Of a DNA stretch of 42,151 nt, positions 32,406 through 40,540 are shown piece by piece. Made by a program: the position numbers and the translations under genes. Under the pieces are notes generated by a model. The model did no database searches, had not been told where the DNA came from, and saw only the letters and a program-made list of their open reading frames with translations. This DNA is from Bacteroidales bacterium UBA4243 (lineage in GTDB: Bacteria > Bacteroidota > Bacteroidia > Bacteroidales > F082). The number at the start of each line of letters is the position of its first letter. The first letter of the stretch is position 1. Location: contig DGXB01000010.1 in assembly GCA_002396205.1 (NCBI GenBank), forward strand, positions 1-42,151. The letters run 5' to 3'.

Positions 32406-34268
32406 ATGAGAACGAGCAACAACAGTTTGTCTTCCAGAAAGTTACTGATTATGGGCATCTTTATCGCGGTGGGGATTGTCTATATCGTCAAGTTGTTTTC
32501 GCTTCAAGTGGTCGACAAGCACTACAAGCAGTTGGCCGACAACAACGCCTTGCGTTTCGTGACCCAATATCCCGCCCGAGGCAAGGTTTTCGACCGCAAT
32601 GGCCAGCTCTTGGTGTTCAACGAGGCCGTCTACGACCTGATGGTAGTGCCGCGACAAGTGATCCAGGCTGTCCGCAAAGACACGCTCAACCCTTTCGACA
32701 CGGCCACGTTCTGCCGTTTGCTCGAAATCGACAAGGCCTCGTTCGTCGAGCGGATGAACAAGGCGAAGAAGGAGTCGTATCTGAAGCCCTCGCCTTTCAT
32801 GACGCAGGTCTCGAAAGAGAACTACGCCCACATCGCCGAGGTGCTTTACCGCTTCCCTGGCTTCTATTTCCAGACCCGCACGGTGCGCCACTATCCCAAC
32901 GCCATCGCTGCCCACACCTTGGGCGACATCGGCGAAATCAGCCCTGCCGAGCTGGAGAAAGACGAGGAAGGCTACTACCGCCAAGGCGACTACATCGGCA
33001 AGTCGGGCATCGAGAAGTCGTATGAAAAGGAGCTGCGCGGCGTGAAGGGCCTGAAGGTGATGATGGTTGACGTGCACAACCGCGAGATGGGCAGCTTCAT
33101 GGACGGCGAGCTTGACAAAGAACCCGTGGCCGGCAAGGACATCTACCTCGGCCTCGATGCCGACCTGCAAGCCTACGGCGAGCAGCTGATGGTGGGCAAG
33201 ATAGGCTCCATCGTGGCCGTCGAGCCTTCGACAGGACAGATCTTGGCCTTCGTCACCAGCCCCACCTACGACCCCAACCTCCTCGTAGGCCGCGAGCGCG
33301 GCAAGCACTACAAGGAGCTACAGGAAGACCCCATGAAACCCCTCATCAACCGTGCCATCAGCGGCACCTACCCGCCCGGCTCCACCTTCAAGACCGTCGT
33401 CGGCCTCATCGCCATGCAGAGCGGAAGCATCACGCCACAAACGGTGTTCCACTGCAACGGCCCCGGCTCGCTGCCCATCAAGTGCACCCACCACCACGGC
33501 GGCGCCCCCGACTTCGCCAACGCCATCATGAACTCGTGCAACCCCTACTTCTACGAGTCGTTCAAGGCCACCATCAACAACCCGAAGTTTGGCGGCATCA
33601 GGGAAGGCTACCAGTATTGGAAAGACATGACCGCCAAGATGGGCCTTGGCCACAAGTTCAACACCGACATCCCCTACGAGCGCTCGGGCAACATCCCCAC
33701 CAAGGAATATTACGACCGCATGTACAAAGGCCAATGGAACTCGGTGACCATCCGCTCGTTAGGCATCGGCCAGGGCGAAGTGTTGGTGACCCCGCTGCAA
33801 CTCTGCAACATCGCCGCCATGATCGCCAACGAGGGCTATTACTATCCCCCGCACCTCATCAAATGCTTCGGCGACACAACCGCCATCCCTGAGGTGATGA
33901 CCACACGCGTTGACCCCGGCATCGACCCACGATACGTCAGGACGATGAAAAACGGCCTGCGCACCGTGTTCAGCGGTCCCGCCGGCACGGCACGCCGCTA
34001 CGAGATGAAAGACATCCCACAATGCGGCAAGACCGGCACCGCCCAAAACCCACACGGCAACTACCACTCCAACTTCATCGCCTTCGCGCCCGCCGACAAC
34101 CCCAAGATCGCGCTCGCCGTCATCATCGAAAACGGCGGCTACGGTGCCACCTGGGCGGCTCCCATCGCAAGCCTGATGATCGAAAAATACATCCGTGGCT
34201 ACTCCACACGCGAAGACCTTGAAAAACGAATGATGGAAGGCAGAATCTCATATAAGAACGAACGATGA
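32406..34268 (+). CDS. mrdA: Penicillin-binding protein 2 (elongasome transpeptidase)
   Basis: Class B PBP that cross-links peptidoglycan during cell elongation together with RodA. 620 residues: transmembrane anchor about 12-31 (LLIMGIFIAVGIVYIVKLF), the dimerisation domain with ARGKVFDRNGQLLVFNE, and the transpeptidase domain with SxxK at Ser326 (GSTFK), SxN at 377-379 (SCN) and KTG at 542-544 (CGKTGTAQNPHG). The ATG at 32406 is chosen because the frame upstream lies before the TACCTTTG promoter. The stop overlaps rodA by ATGA, the standard mrdA-rodA coupling. Confidence 0.95.
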   Translation: MRTSNNSLSSRKLLIMGIFIAVGIVYIVKLFSLQVVDKHYKQLADNNALRFVTQYPARGKVFDRNGQLLVFNEAVYDLMVVPRQVIQAVRKDTLNPFDTATFCRLLEIDKASFVERMNKAKKESYLKPSPFMTQVSKENYAHIAEVLYRFPGFYFQTRTVRHYPNAIAAHTLGDIGEISPAELEKDEEGYYRQGDYIGKSGIEKSYEKELRGVKGLKVMMVDVHNREMGSFMDGELDKEPVAGKDIYLGLDADLQAYGEQLMVGKIGSIVAVEPSTGQILAFVTSPTYDPNLLVGRERGKHYKELQEDPMKPLINRAISGTYPPGSTFKTVVGLIAMQSGSITPQTVFHCNGPGSLPIKCTHHHGGAPDFANAIMNSCNPYFYESFKATINNPKFGGIREGYQYWKDMTAKMGLGHKFNTDIPYERSGNIPTKEYYDRMYKGQWNSVTIRSLGIGQGEVLVTPLQLCNIAAMIANEGYYYPPHLIKCFGDTTAIPEVMTTRVDPGIDPRYVRTMKNGLRTVFSGPAGTARRYEMKDIPQCGKTGTAQNPHGNYHSNFIAFAPADNPKIALAVIIENGGYGATWAAPIASLMIEKYIRGYSTREDLEKRMMEGRISYKNER

Positions 34269-35536
34269 ACGAAAGGAACAGTATCATAGGAAGAATCGAT
34301 TGGGTGACCGTGCTCATCTATTTCGCGCTGGTCATCATTGGCTGGTTCAGCATCTTCTCGGCCAAATACGACGAGCTGCACCCCAGCATCTTCGACATGT
34401 CGCAAGTGTATGGAAAACAACTCATTTGGATTGGCGCATCGCTCCTCGTCGGCTTCATCATCCTCTTGATTGACGCCAAGTTCTTCAACGCATTCTCGCT
34501 TTGGATATACATCTTCTTCCTTGTCAGCCTGTTAGCCGTGTTGGTCTACGGCAAGGCCACCAAAGGCGCCACCTCGTGGATCGACCTTGGCGGCGGCATC
34601 AAGTTCCAGCCTTCGGAGTTCGCCAAAATGGCCACAGCCTTGGCCTTGGCCGGCTACCTCGACCGTCTCGATGTGGACCTGCAAAAGCGTAAGGACCAAA
34701 TCATTGCGGCCACCATCGTCCTCGTCCCCATGGCTTTGGTGCTCGCCCAAAACGACACCGGCTCCGCCATCGTTTTCGTCTCCTTCATCTTCGTGCTCTA
34801 TCGCGAAGGCTTCCCAGGTGCCGGTTGGCTGATGGTGGCTGGCGTGGTGGCCATCCTCCTCTTTGTCTTCACCTTAGTGTGGAGCCAAAAGGTGATGTAC
34901 ATCATCCTCGGAGTCCTACTGGTGCTCACACTGACCTTCTACATAGTCACGAAGAAAAAGGGCATCGTCAGGATGTTGGCCGTCTTCGCCATTGCCTTCA
35001 CCTTCGTGTTCTCGGTCGACTACGCCTTCAACAAGGTGCTTCAAGAACACCAGCGCAACCGCATTCTCGTCCTTTTGGGCCAACTCGACGACCCGAAGGG
35101 CGTAGGCTACAACGTGCACCAGTCGAAGATCGCCATCGGCTCGGGCGGCTTTGCGGGCAAAGGCTTCCTGCAAGGCACGCAGACCAAATACGACTTCGTG
35201 CCCGAACAACACACCGACTTCATCTTCTGCACCGTAGGCGAAGAAGGCGGTTTCTTGGGCACCGCCACCGTGATGCTGCTCTATTTGGGACTGCTGCTGC
35301 GCATCATCATTTTGGCCGAACGACAGCGCTCCACCTTCAGCCGCGTGTATGGCTATGCCATCGCGGGCATACTCTTCGTCCACATAGCCATCAACATAGG
35401 CATGACCATCGGCTTGCTGCCCGTCATCGGCATCCCCCTACCCTTCTTGAGTTATGGCGGGTCGAGCATGTTGGCCTTCACCATCATGTTGGCCATCTTC
35501 GTCAAGCAGGACGCCTACCGACTGAACGTGCTGTAA
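34265..35536 (+). CDS. rodA: Peptidoglycan glycosyltransferase RodA (SEDS family)
   Basis: A 423-residue polytopic membrane glycosyltransferase that polymerises glycan strands in the elongasome with PBP2. About ten hydrophobic helices are visible (VTVLIYFALVIIGWFSIFS, LIWIGASLLVGFIILLI). SEDS landmarks: GATSWIDLGGGIKFQPSEFAKM, LAQNDTGSAIVFVSFIFVLY, and near the end TDFIFCTVGEEGGFLG and PFLSYGGSSMLAF. The sequence between helices 6 and 7 (QRNRILVLLGQLDDPKGVGY) carries the usual extracytoplasmic loop. It overlaps mrdA. It converges with ade with only 2 bases between the stops and no terminator. Confidence 0.95.
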   Translation: MNERNSIIGRIDWVTVLIYFALVIIGWFSIFSAKYDELHPSIFDMSQVYGKQLIWIGASLLVGFIILLIDAKFFNAFSLWIYIFFLVSLLAVLVYGKATKGATSWIDLGGGIKFQPSEFAKMATALALAGYLDRLDVDLQKRKDQIIAATIVLVPMALVLAQNDTGSAIVFVSFIFVLYREGFPGAGWLMVAGVVAILLFVFTLVWSQKVMYIILGVLLVLTLTFYIVTKKKGIVRMLAVFAIAFTFVFSVDYAFNKVLQEHQRNRILVLLGQLDDPKGVGYNVHQSKIAIGSGGFAGKGFLQGTQTKYDFVPEQHTDFIFCTVGEEGGFLGTATVMLLYLGLLLRIIILAERQRSTFSRVYGYAIAGILFVHIAINIGMTIGLLPVIGIPLPFLSYGGSSMLAFTIMLAIFVKQDAYRLNVL

Positions 35537-35538
35537 AC

Positions 35539-37173
35539 TTATTCCTCGTAAATCGAAGTCAAGGCGAATTTCTTGACGTCAAACAGGCCTCTGTCGCTGA
35601 GTTTGAGTTCGGGAATGACCAACAAGGCCATGAAAGCCAAGGTCATGAATGGCGCATAAAGCGTTGAACCCAAGCGTTTTGCCAAGGCATCGGCATTTTT
35701 GTAGGCCTGTGCCACCTCGTAACCGTCTTCGTTGCTCATCAGTCCGGCCACAGGCAGGGGCACCGCCACCATCTCCGTGCTGCAATAGGCCGTCACGCCT
35801 CCCGTGTGCTCGATGAGCAGGTTGACCGCATGGAGAATGTCGCTGTCGGTAACGCCCACAGCCACAAGATTATGGCTGTCGTGGGCCACACTCGATGCCA
35901 AGGCGCCACGTTTCAGCCCAAAGCCCTTGATGAAGGCCACTGCGGGCGTGTAAGGCTGGTAACGGTTGACCACCACCATCTTTAGAATGTCGCGGTCCAC
36001 ATCGCTGACGATGCCGCCATCGACCACCTTGGGTTCTGACAACAAACTCTTCGTAATCAGCTGACCGTCAAAGCATTCAATCACCTTGATACGCTTGCCC
36101 TCGTCGGGAACGAAGAGGTCTTGCTTGTAGAGGAAAGGACGCTCGAAGATGTTGGGCGTGACGTTCTCTACGCATTTGATGTTCGACACACCGTTTTCGG
36201 CCACCAACACACCTTTTATATATGTCTGTTTGGCCACGGGGTTGTGCAGGTCGTCGACCACGATGAAGTCGGCATCGTCGCCTTGCTGAAGCAATCCCAC
36301 GGGCAGATGGTAATGCCTTATCGCATTGAGCGAGGCGGCTTTCAGCACGTCAAACACATTGTAACCCAATGCGATGGCACGACGAACCAAGACATCGATA
36401 TGACCCTCCACCAACTCGTTGGGGTGCTTGTCGTCGGAACAGAACATCAGCTTGTCGGGATGGGAGGCCATCAGCGGGATGAGGGCTTCGAAGTTCTTGG
36501 CTGCGCTGCCTTCGCGGATGAGGATCTTCATGCCGAGGCTGATTTTCTCCAAGGCGCCTTCGAGGTGGAAACACTCGTGGTCGGTGGAGATGCCCGCGCC
36601 CACATATTTCTGCAAGTCGACACCCGTCACGGCGGGGGCGTGTCCGTCGATGGGTTTGTGGTTTTTCTGCGCGGCGGCAATCTTGCGCATCAGTTCGGGG
36701 TCGTCGTGGATGACGCCAGGGTAGTTCATCACCTCCGAGAGATAATAAATGTCGGGCGAGGCCATCAATTCTTCGATGTCGTCGGCATTGATGGTGAAAC
36801 CCGATGTCTCGAAATCCGTCGAAGGCACACAGCTCGGCGCGCCGAAAAAGAACTTGAACTGCACTTTCCGTCCGTTGTCAATCATATAGCGAATGCCTTT
36901 TTTGCCCAACACATTGGCGATTTCGTGCGGGTCGCTGACGGTGGCCACCGTGCCGTGAACCGAAGCCAGCCGAGCAAATTCCGACGGCACGAGCATCGAG
37001 CTCTCGATGTGCACATGCGCATCGACGAAGCCCGGCATGATGTATCGCGTGTTGCCCACTGGTTTTTCTTCTACCTTGCTGATTTTTCCGTCTTTGACGA
37101 CGATAACGCCTGAGAAAATCCTGGAATTGACAAGGTCGACAATCTGACCTCCGATAGTGAAAGAGTTGTTCAT
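35539..37173 (-). CDS. ade: Adenine deaminase
   Basis: Converts adenine to hypoxanthine and ammonia for purine salvage, in the cytoplasm. The 544-residue amidohydrolase has the metal motif DAHVHIESSM at about residues 51-60, SDPHEIANVLGKKGI, HECFHLEGALEKI, the acidic pocket MFCSDDKHPNELVEGH, and the C-terminal adenine deaminase part (RYQPYTPAVAFIKGFGLKRG, SVAHDSHNLVAVGVTDSDI). It is somewhat shorter than the 588-residue E. coli enzyme but complete. The start is the ATG at 37173; the open frame upstream lies inside the next gene and is antisense-like. The promoter TACCTTTG is at 37198-37191. Confidence 0.95.
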   Translation of the reverse strand: MNNSFTIGGQIVDLVNSRIFSGVIVVKDGKISKVEEKPVGNTRYIMPGFVDAHVHIESSMLVPSEFARLASVHGTVATVSDPHEIANVLGKKGIRYMIDNGRKVQFKFFFGAPSCVPSTDFETSGFTINADDIEELMASPDIYYLSEVMNYPGVIHDDPELMRKIAAAQKNHKPIDGHAPAVTGVDLQKYVGAGISTDHECFHLEGALEKISLGMKILIREGSAAKNFEALIPLMASHPDKLMFCSDDKHPNELVEGHIDVLVRRAIALGYNVFDVLKAASLNAIRHYHLPVGLLQQGDDADFIVVDDLHNPVAKQTYIKGVLVAENGVSNIKCVENVTPNIFERPFLYKQDLFVPDEGKRIKVIECFDGQLITKSLLSEPKVVDGGIVSDVDRDILKMVVVNRYQPYTPAVAFIKGFGLKRGALASSVAHDSHNLVAVGVTDSDILHAVNLLIEHTGGVTAYCSTEMVAVPLPVAGLMSNEDGYEVAQAYKNADALAKRLGSTLYAPFMTLAFMALLVIPELKLSDRGLFDVKKFALTSIYEE

Positions 37174-37190
37174 AGCGGCTGATTTTGCGG

Positions 37191-37198
37191 CAAAGGTA
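37191..37198 (-). promoter_or_regulatory. -7 box of ade
   Basis: TACCTTTG on the minus strand, 17 bases before the ade ATG and just after the end of the M15 gene. Confidence 0.6.
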
Positions 37199-37216
37199 CG
37201 GAAAATGAGCCCTGCC

Positions 37217-37981
37217 TCATCTAATTTTTTTCTCGAAATGCTGCCAGTCTTTCTTGCCTTGCCAATGGCCGCCCCAACGGAAGCCTCGGGCAATGAAAAG
37301 CCGCTTGCAGAGGTCGTCAGCGTCGATTTTGTGGGGGAAGTCCTTATCGCGGTCGACAAAGTCGACTGCGGTCTTCGGTTGCACGCGGTTGCCGCGCACA
37401 CAAGGGTTTTGCAAGGGATTGATGTCGACGGCCAAACCGAAGGCGTGCTTCGAGAGCATCGTTGTCCCCGAGATGTAACGGTAGTTGAAACATGTGGTGT
37501 TGTTGGCCTGCATCGAGCTCTCGTCGTCAGCGTCGAAATCGTCCACCAAACGGATGCTGGCGATGGGATAACGGGCGGCAAACAGGTCGCGGAAGATGTG
37601 GACCAAATCCTCGGCGATGGCCTTGTGGCACACCATCTCGCCACTCTGCACCTCGCCGTCGAAGTCGTAGTAAGGCAAGGTGAGGTAACGCAAGTCGTCG
37701 TAACCGATGCGCGTCTGGTTTTTCATCGATTTCCCCTGCATCCGCGCCTTCACCTCGTCGGGAACGGGCTGACTGAAAAAGACATGGTCACCAAAAACGC
37801 AGATGTGGTCTATGACTGTCGTGTCAACCGCATGAATTGCCTGCTTTGGCTTCACGGATTGTCTTATCTCATGCGTTTCTTCTTGGTTATCAATCGCTTC
37901 TATAACATATTTTTCGCCATTTGTGCACGAAACGGCCAAAAAAACAAACAGGAGGAACGGTATATATAAAAGGTACTTCAT
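37217..37981 (-). CDS. M15 family D,D-carboxypeptidase-like lipoprotein
   Basis: A 254-residue lipoprotein (MKYLLYIPFLLFVFLAVSC, Cys19) with an M15 peptidase domain of the VanY/M15C type, which trims peptidoglycan peptides. Zinc-site motifs are present: MLSKHAFGLAVDINPLQNP (His and Asp ligands) and RWGGHWQGKKDWQHFEKK (final His). The region FDADDESSMQANNTTCFNYR matches related M15 proteins. It is predicted to be anchored in the envelope and may modify cell wall or peptides there. It has its own promoter, facing that of the RlmI-like gene. Confidence 0.85.
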   Translation of the reverse strand: MKYLLYIPFLLFVFLAVSCTNGEKYVIEAIDNQEETHEIRQSVKPKQAIHAVDTTVIDHICVFGDHVFFSQPVPDEVKARMQGKSMKNQTRIGYDDLRYLTLPYYDFDGEVQSGEMVCHKAIAEDLVHIFRDLFAARYPIASIRLVDDFDADDESSMQANNTTCFNYRYISGTTMLSKHAFGLAVDINPLQNPCVRGNRVQPKTAVDFVDRDKDFPHKIDADDLCKRLFIARGFRWGGHWQGKKDWQHFEKKIR

Positions 37982-37992
37982 TTTTCGGGCTG

Positions 37993-38029
37993 CAAAGGTA
38001 GGGGTTTCCGAGGAAAAACTTTACCTTTG
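37993..38029. promoter_or_regulatory. Divergent promoter pair with mirrored -7 boxes
   Basis: CAAAGGTA (37993-38000, minus-strand TACCTTTG) faces plus-strand TACCTTTG (38022-38029) across 21 bases. Each serves the gene pointing away from it: M15 peptidase (minus) and RlmI-type methyltransferase (plus). Confidence 0.65.
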
Positions 38030-38047
38030 CCGCCAAATCCATAGAAA

Positions 38048-39256
38048 ATGATAGTACAAGCTCCCCTTTATCCCGTCATCCGCCTCAACCCGGGCAAGGA
38101 CGATGCCTTGCGCCGTTTCCACCCTTGGGTGTTCTCGGGCGCGATACACGATGCCGCCAAAGGCCTTCAGGCCGGCGACACGGTCACCGTCACCGACTAC
38201 GAAGGCCACATCCTCGGCACAGGTTTCTGCGAGTCGGACAGCATCGCCGTGAAGATGCTGAGCTTCGACAACCGCAAAATCGACGAGTGGTTTTTCCTCG
38301 ACCGTCTCAAACACGCCTACGAAGTGCGGAAAACGATGGGCCTGACCCACAATGCGCATACCAACTGCTTCCGCCTCGTGCATTCCGAAGGCGACGGACT
38401 AGCTGGTCTCATCGTCGACGTTTACGGCCACACCGCCGTGGTGCAAGCCCAAACCGAAGGCATGGCGCTCCACCTGGGCGAAATCGTCCGCGCACTCAAG
38501 CTCATGCCCGACCTGGGTGTGCAGGCCGTCTACAACAAGAGCGCCGAGGCCATGCAACGCATGGGCAAGGAAGACGCCATCATCGCCGACGGCTACCTCC
38601 TTGGCGAGCGTCTCGACGAAGTGATCCTCGAAAACGACAGCAAGTTCCATCCCAACTGGGAAGAAGGCCAAAAGACGGGCTTCTTCCTCGACCAACGCGA
38701 GAACCGCGAGCTGGTGCGCCGTTTCGCGCAAGGCAAGACCGTGCTCAACGCCTTTGGCTATACGGGTGGTTTCTCCGTGACGGCACTGAAAGGCGGTGCT
38801 CGCCGCGCCATCACCGTCGATGCCTCGAAGAAAGCCATCGCCGCTGCCGAGGCCAACCTGGAGCTGAACGGCTATTCGAAAGAGGAGAATCCCTGCTATG
38901 TGGCGGATATGAAAGACTATGTGCAGGAGATGCGCGAAGGTGCCTTCGACCTCATCATCCTCGACCCGCCGGCGTTTGCCAAGCGACACCACGACCGGCA
39001 TCGTGGCTTGGGCGGCTACAAGTTCATCAACGCGGAGGCCATCAAGCGCATCGCCAAGGGCGGACTGCTGTTCACCTTCAGCTGCTCGCAGGCCGTCGAC
39101 AAGGCCACGTTCCAAGGCATTGTCACCGCCGCCGCAATCGAAGCCAAACGCGACGTAAGGATTGTCGACCAGCTTTCGCAGCCCGCCGACCATCCCATCA
39201 ACATCTTCCACCCCGAAGGGGCCTATCTGAAAGGCTTGATGCTGTTTGTTGAATGA
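38048..39256 (+). CDS. rlmI: RlmI-type 23S rRNA cytosine-5 methyltransferase
   Basis: A cytoplasmic S-adenosylmethionine-dependent methyltransferase; the E. coli RlmI counterpart methylates 23S rRNA C1962. The 402 residues comprise an N-terminal PUA domain (VIRLNPGKDDALRRFHPWVF, GDTVTVTDYEGHILGTGFCE), a linker, and a Rossmann domain with SAM-binding LNAFGYTGGFSVTALKGGA and ITVDASKKAI, plus the catalytic motif DLIILDPPAFAKR. A C-terminal FTFSCSQAVDKATF fits the family. Substrate specificity is inferred from the family. Confidence 0.88.
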   Translation: MIVQAPLYPVIRLNPGKDDALRRFHPWVFSGAIHDAAKGLQAGDTVTVTDYEGHILGTGFCESDSIAVKMLSFDNRKIDEWFFLDRLKHAYEVRKTMGLTHNAHTNCFRLVHSEGDGLAGLIVDVYGHTAVVQAQTEGMALHLGEIVRALKLMPDLGVQAVYNKSAEAMQRMGKEDAIIADGYLLGERLDEVILENDSKFHPNWEEGQKTGFFLDQRENRELVRRFAQGKTVLNAFGYTGGFSVTALKGGARRAITVDASKKAIAAAEANLELNGYSKEENPCYVADMKDYVQEMREGAFDLIILDPPAFAKRHHDRHRGLGGYKFINAEAIKRIAKGGLLFTFSCSQAVDKATFQGIVTAAAIEAKRDVRIVDQLSQPADHPINIFHPEGAYLKGLMLFVE

Positions 39257-39262
39257 TGAATT

Positions 39263-39337
39263 ATAAATGCGAAATGCGGAATGAAACCGTCAAACAGGCC
39301 CATTCCGCATTCAGCATTCCACATTCAGCATTCCAAG
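39263..39337. repeat. CATTCCGCATTCAGC palindrome and tandem words
   Basis: ATGCGGAATG (39274-39283) pairs with CATTCCGCAT (39301-39310); then CATTCAGCATTCC occurs twice in a row to 39334. It occupies the gap between two convergent genes and may end transcription. Confidence 0.7.
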
Positions 39338-39338
39338 A

Positions 39339-39932
39339 TTATCTGCTGCCAAATAACGAGCCTTCGAGGCGCGGATGGCACTTCGTGTTCTTCGAGCCTC
39401 TGACGCCCGACTTCGAAGCGGTGTTGGTGAGGCGCTTCATGTAGGCCGTTTCAAAATAGGTCCTGTTGTCTCCGGCGATGAAATAGTTGTTCTGATACGT
39501 GAAGGAATTGTCGGTCAGGTCCGAAATCTTCATCATGTAGGTACGAGCCGATTCCGTCAAGTTCATGTAGAGAATGGATTCGCTCTCATCGTAGGAGAAC
39601 GTGAACCTCGTCACCAAGGTCGTGTCGGGGTTGTAGACATAGTTCACGGAGTCGAGCCAAATCGTGTCGACATCGTTGTCGCGCATCTCGCCCGTCTTGT
39701 TTTCCCTGAAAACCAACTGGATGCCGTTCCCGATGTCCTCAGGGTCATACTCGTAGGTCTGGGTCTCCATCGAGCCTGCGATGGGATTGCCCGCATAGTC
39801 GGTGTTATAATTCTCGTAAATAATCTTTTCCACACCCCAAGTGCCAACAAAAGACGTGTAATCGATTTTGTTGCATGAGGTGAACATCAAGGCCGCAATG
39901 GCCAAAGTAGCAAATAACGATACTTTTTTCAT
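39339..39932 (-). CDS. Lipocalin-like lipoprotein 1
   Basis: A 197-residue lipoprotein (MKKVSLFATLAIAALMFTSC) with a lipocalin-like beta-barrel pattern (FVGTWGVEKIIYENYN start, IQLVFRENKTGEMRDND, TYMMKISDLTDNSFTY, TYFETAYMKRL end). The neighbouring lipoprotein 2 (39953-40438) is a paralogue: both start their mature domain with a GTWG/GHWG strand and end in F/Y-E..YMKR. Lipoprotein 1 continues for 27 extra basic and Ser-rich residues after YMKRL, ending next to the 39263-39337 repeat. The gene is second in a two-gene operon. The ligand is unknown. The start is the ATG at 39932. Confidence 0.72.
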   Translation of the reverse strand: MKKVSLFATLAIAALMFTSCNKIDYTSFVGTWGVEKIIYENYNTDYAGNPIAGSMETQTYEYDPEDIGNGIQLVFRENKTGEMRDNDVDTIWLDSVNYVYNPDTTLVTRFTFSYDESESILYMNLTESARTYMMKISDLTDNSFTYQNNYFIAGDNRTYFETAYMKRLTNTASKSGVRGSKNTKCHPRLEGSLFGSR

Positions 39933-39952
39933 TTTTTTCTTATTTTTTATTG

Positions 39953-40438
39953 TCATTCAATTCGTTTCATATAAAACCGCTCGAAAAACGGGATAGGTTC
40001 GGAGAAATGGTTGGTCCACGATGCCCTGATGGTGCTATCGGTCAGCTCCTCGATGTCCATATCGGCGCTGGTGGCATCCGAAAAGACGGAAATGATCCAC
40101 GAGGTGTTGTAAATCGTAAGCACCTGATTCAGGCTGTCGTAGGTATAGTCGCAGTCGAACTTCTTGATCAAGGCCGGACTGTCGTTCAGCAAGAGCCGTC
40201 CCGAGCCGTCGGCATAGAAATACACTTCATAGCCAAGACCCGGCCCCACGTCATAGTACAACGTATCCCAACGGTTGATGGCATTGGCGGTGTCGATGCG
40301 ATGGCTGACGTATTTCTCACAGCCCCAATGACCTACGATGGGATTATCGGGGTCGTCGATGGTCTTGTGGCACGAGGCCATAGCCAGCACGACCGCAGCC
40401 ATCAAGGCCAAAAATCCGATTCGGGTTCGTTTTTCCAT
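39953..40438 (-). CDS. Lipocalin-like lipoprotein 2
   Basis: A 161-residue lipoprotein (MEKRTRIGFLALMAAVVLAMASC) with the same barrel pattern as its neighbour: IVGHWGCEKYVSHR, YEVYFYADGSGRLLLND, YDSLNQVLTIYNTSW, ending FFERFYMKRIE. Such pairs in Bacteroidales are probably envelope lipid or ligand carriers; function unknown. It is first in the operon, with 20 bases before lipoprotein 1, and its TATTTTTG promoter is at 40460-40453. The ATG at 40438 is used rather than the open frame to 40549, which overlaps the promoter. Confidence 0.72.
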   Translation of the reverse strand: MEKRTRIGFLALMAAVVLAMASCHKTIDDPDNPIVGHWGCEKYVSHRIDTANAINRWDTLYYDVGPGLGYEVYFYADGSGRLLLNDSPALIKKFDCDYTYDSLNQVLTIYNTSWIISVFSDATSADMDIEELTDSTIRASWTNHFSEPIPFFERFYMKRIE

Positions 40439-40452
40439 AGCGATAATCGTGG

Positions 40453-40520
40453 CAAAAATACTAAAAATTGTCATCAGGGACGGCAAATCGACAAATATCG
40501 CGCCAAATTTTCTATTTTTG
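40453..40520. promoter_or_regulatory. Divergent promoter pair
   Basis: The minus-strand TATTTTTG (40453-40460) drives the lipocalin operon; the plus-strand TATTTTTG (40513-40520) lies 20 bases before the endonuclease-like gene. Confidence 0.6.
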
Positions 40521-40540
40521 TGGCCTAAAACCCAATTTCG

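Noticed and set aside
37174..37644. N-terminal extension of adenine deaminase
   Set aside because: Overlaps the M15 peptidase gene in another frame and lies upstream of the ade promoter.
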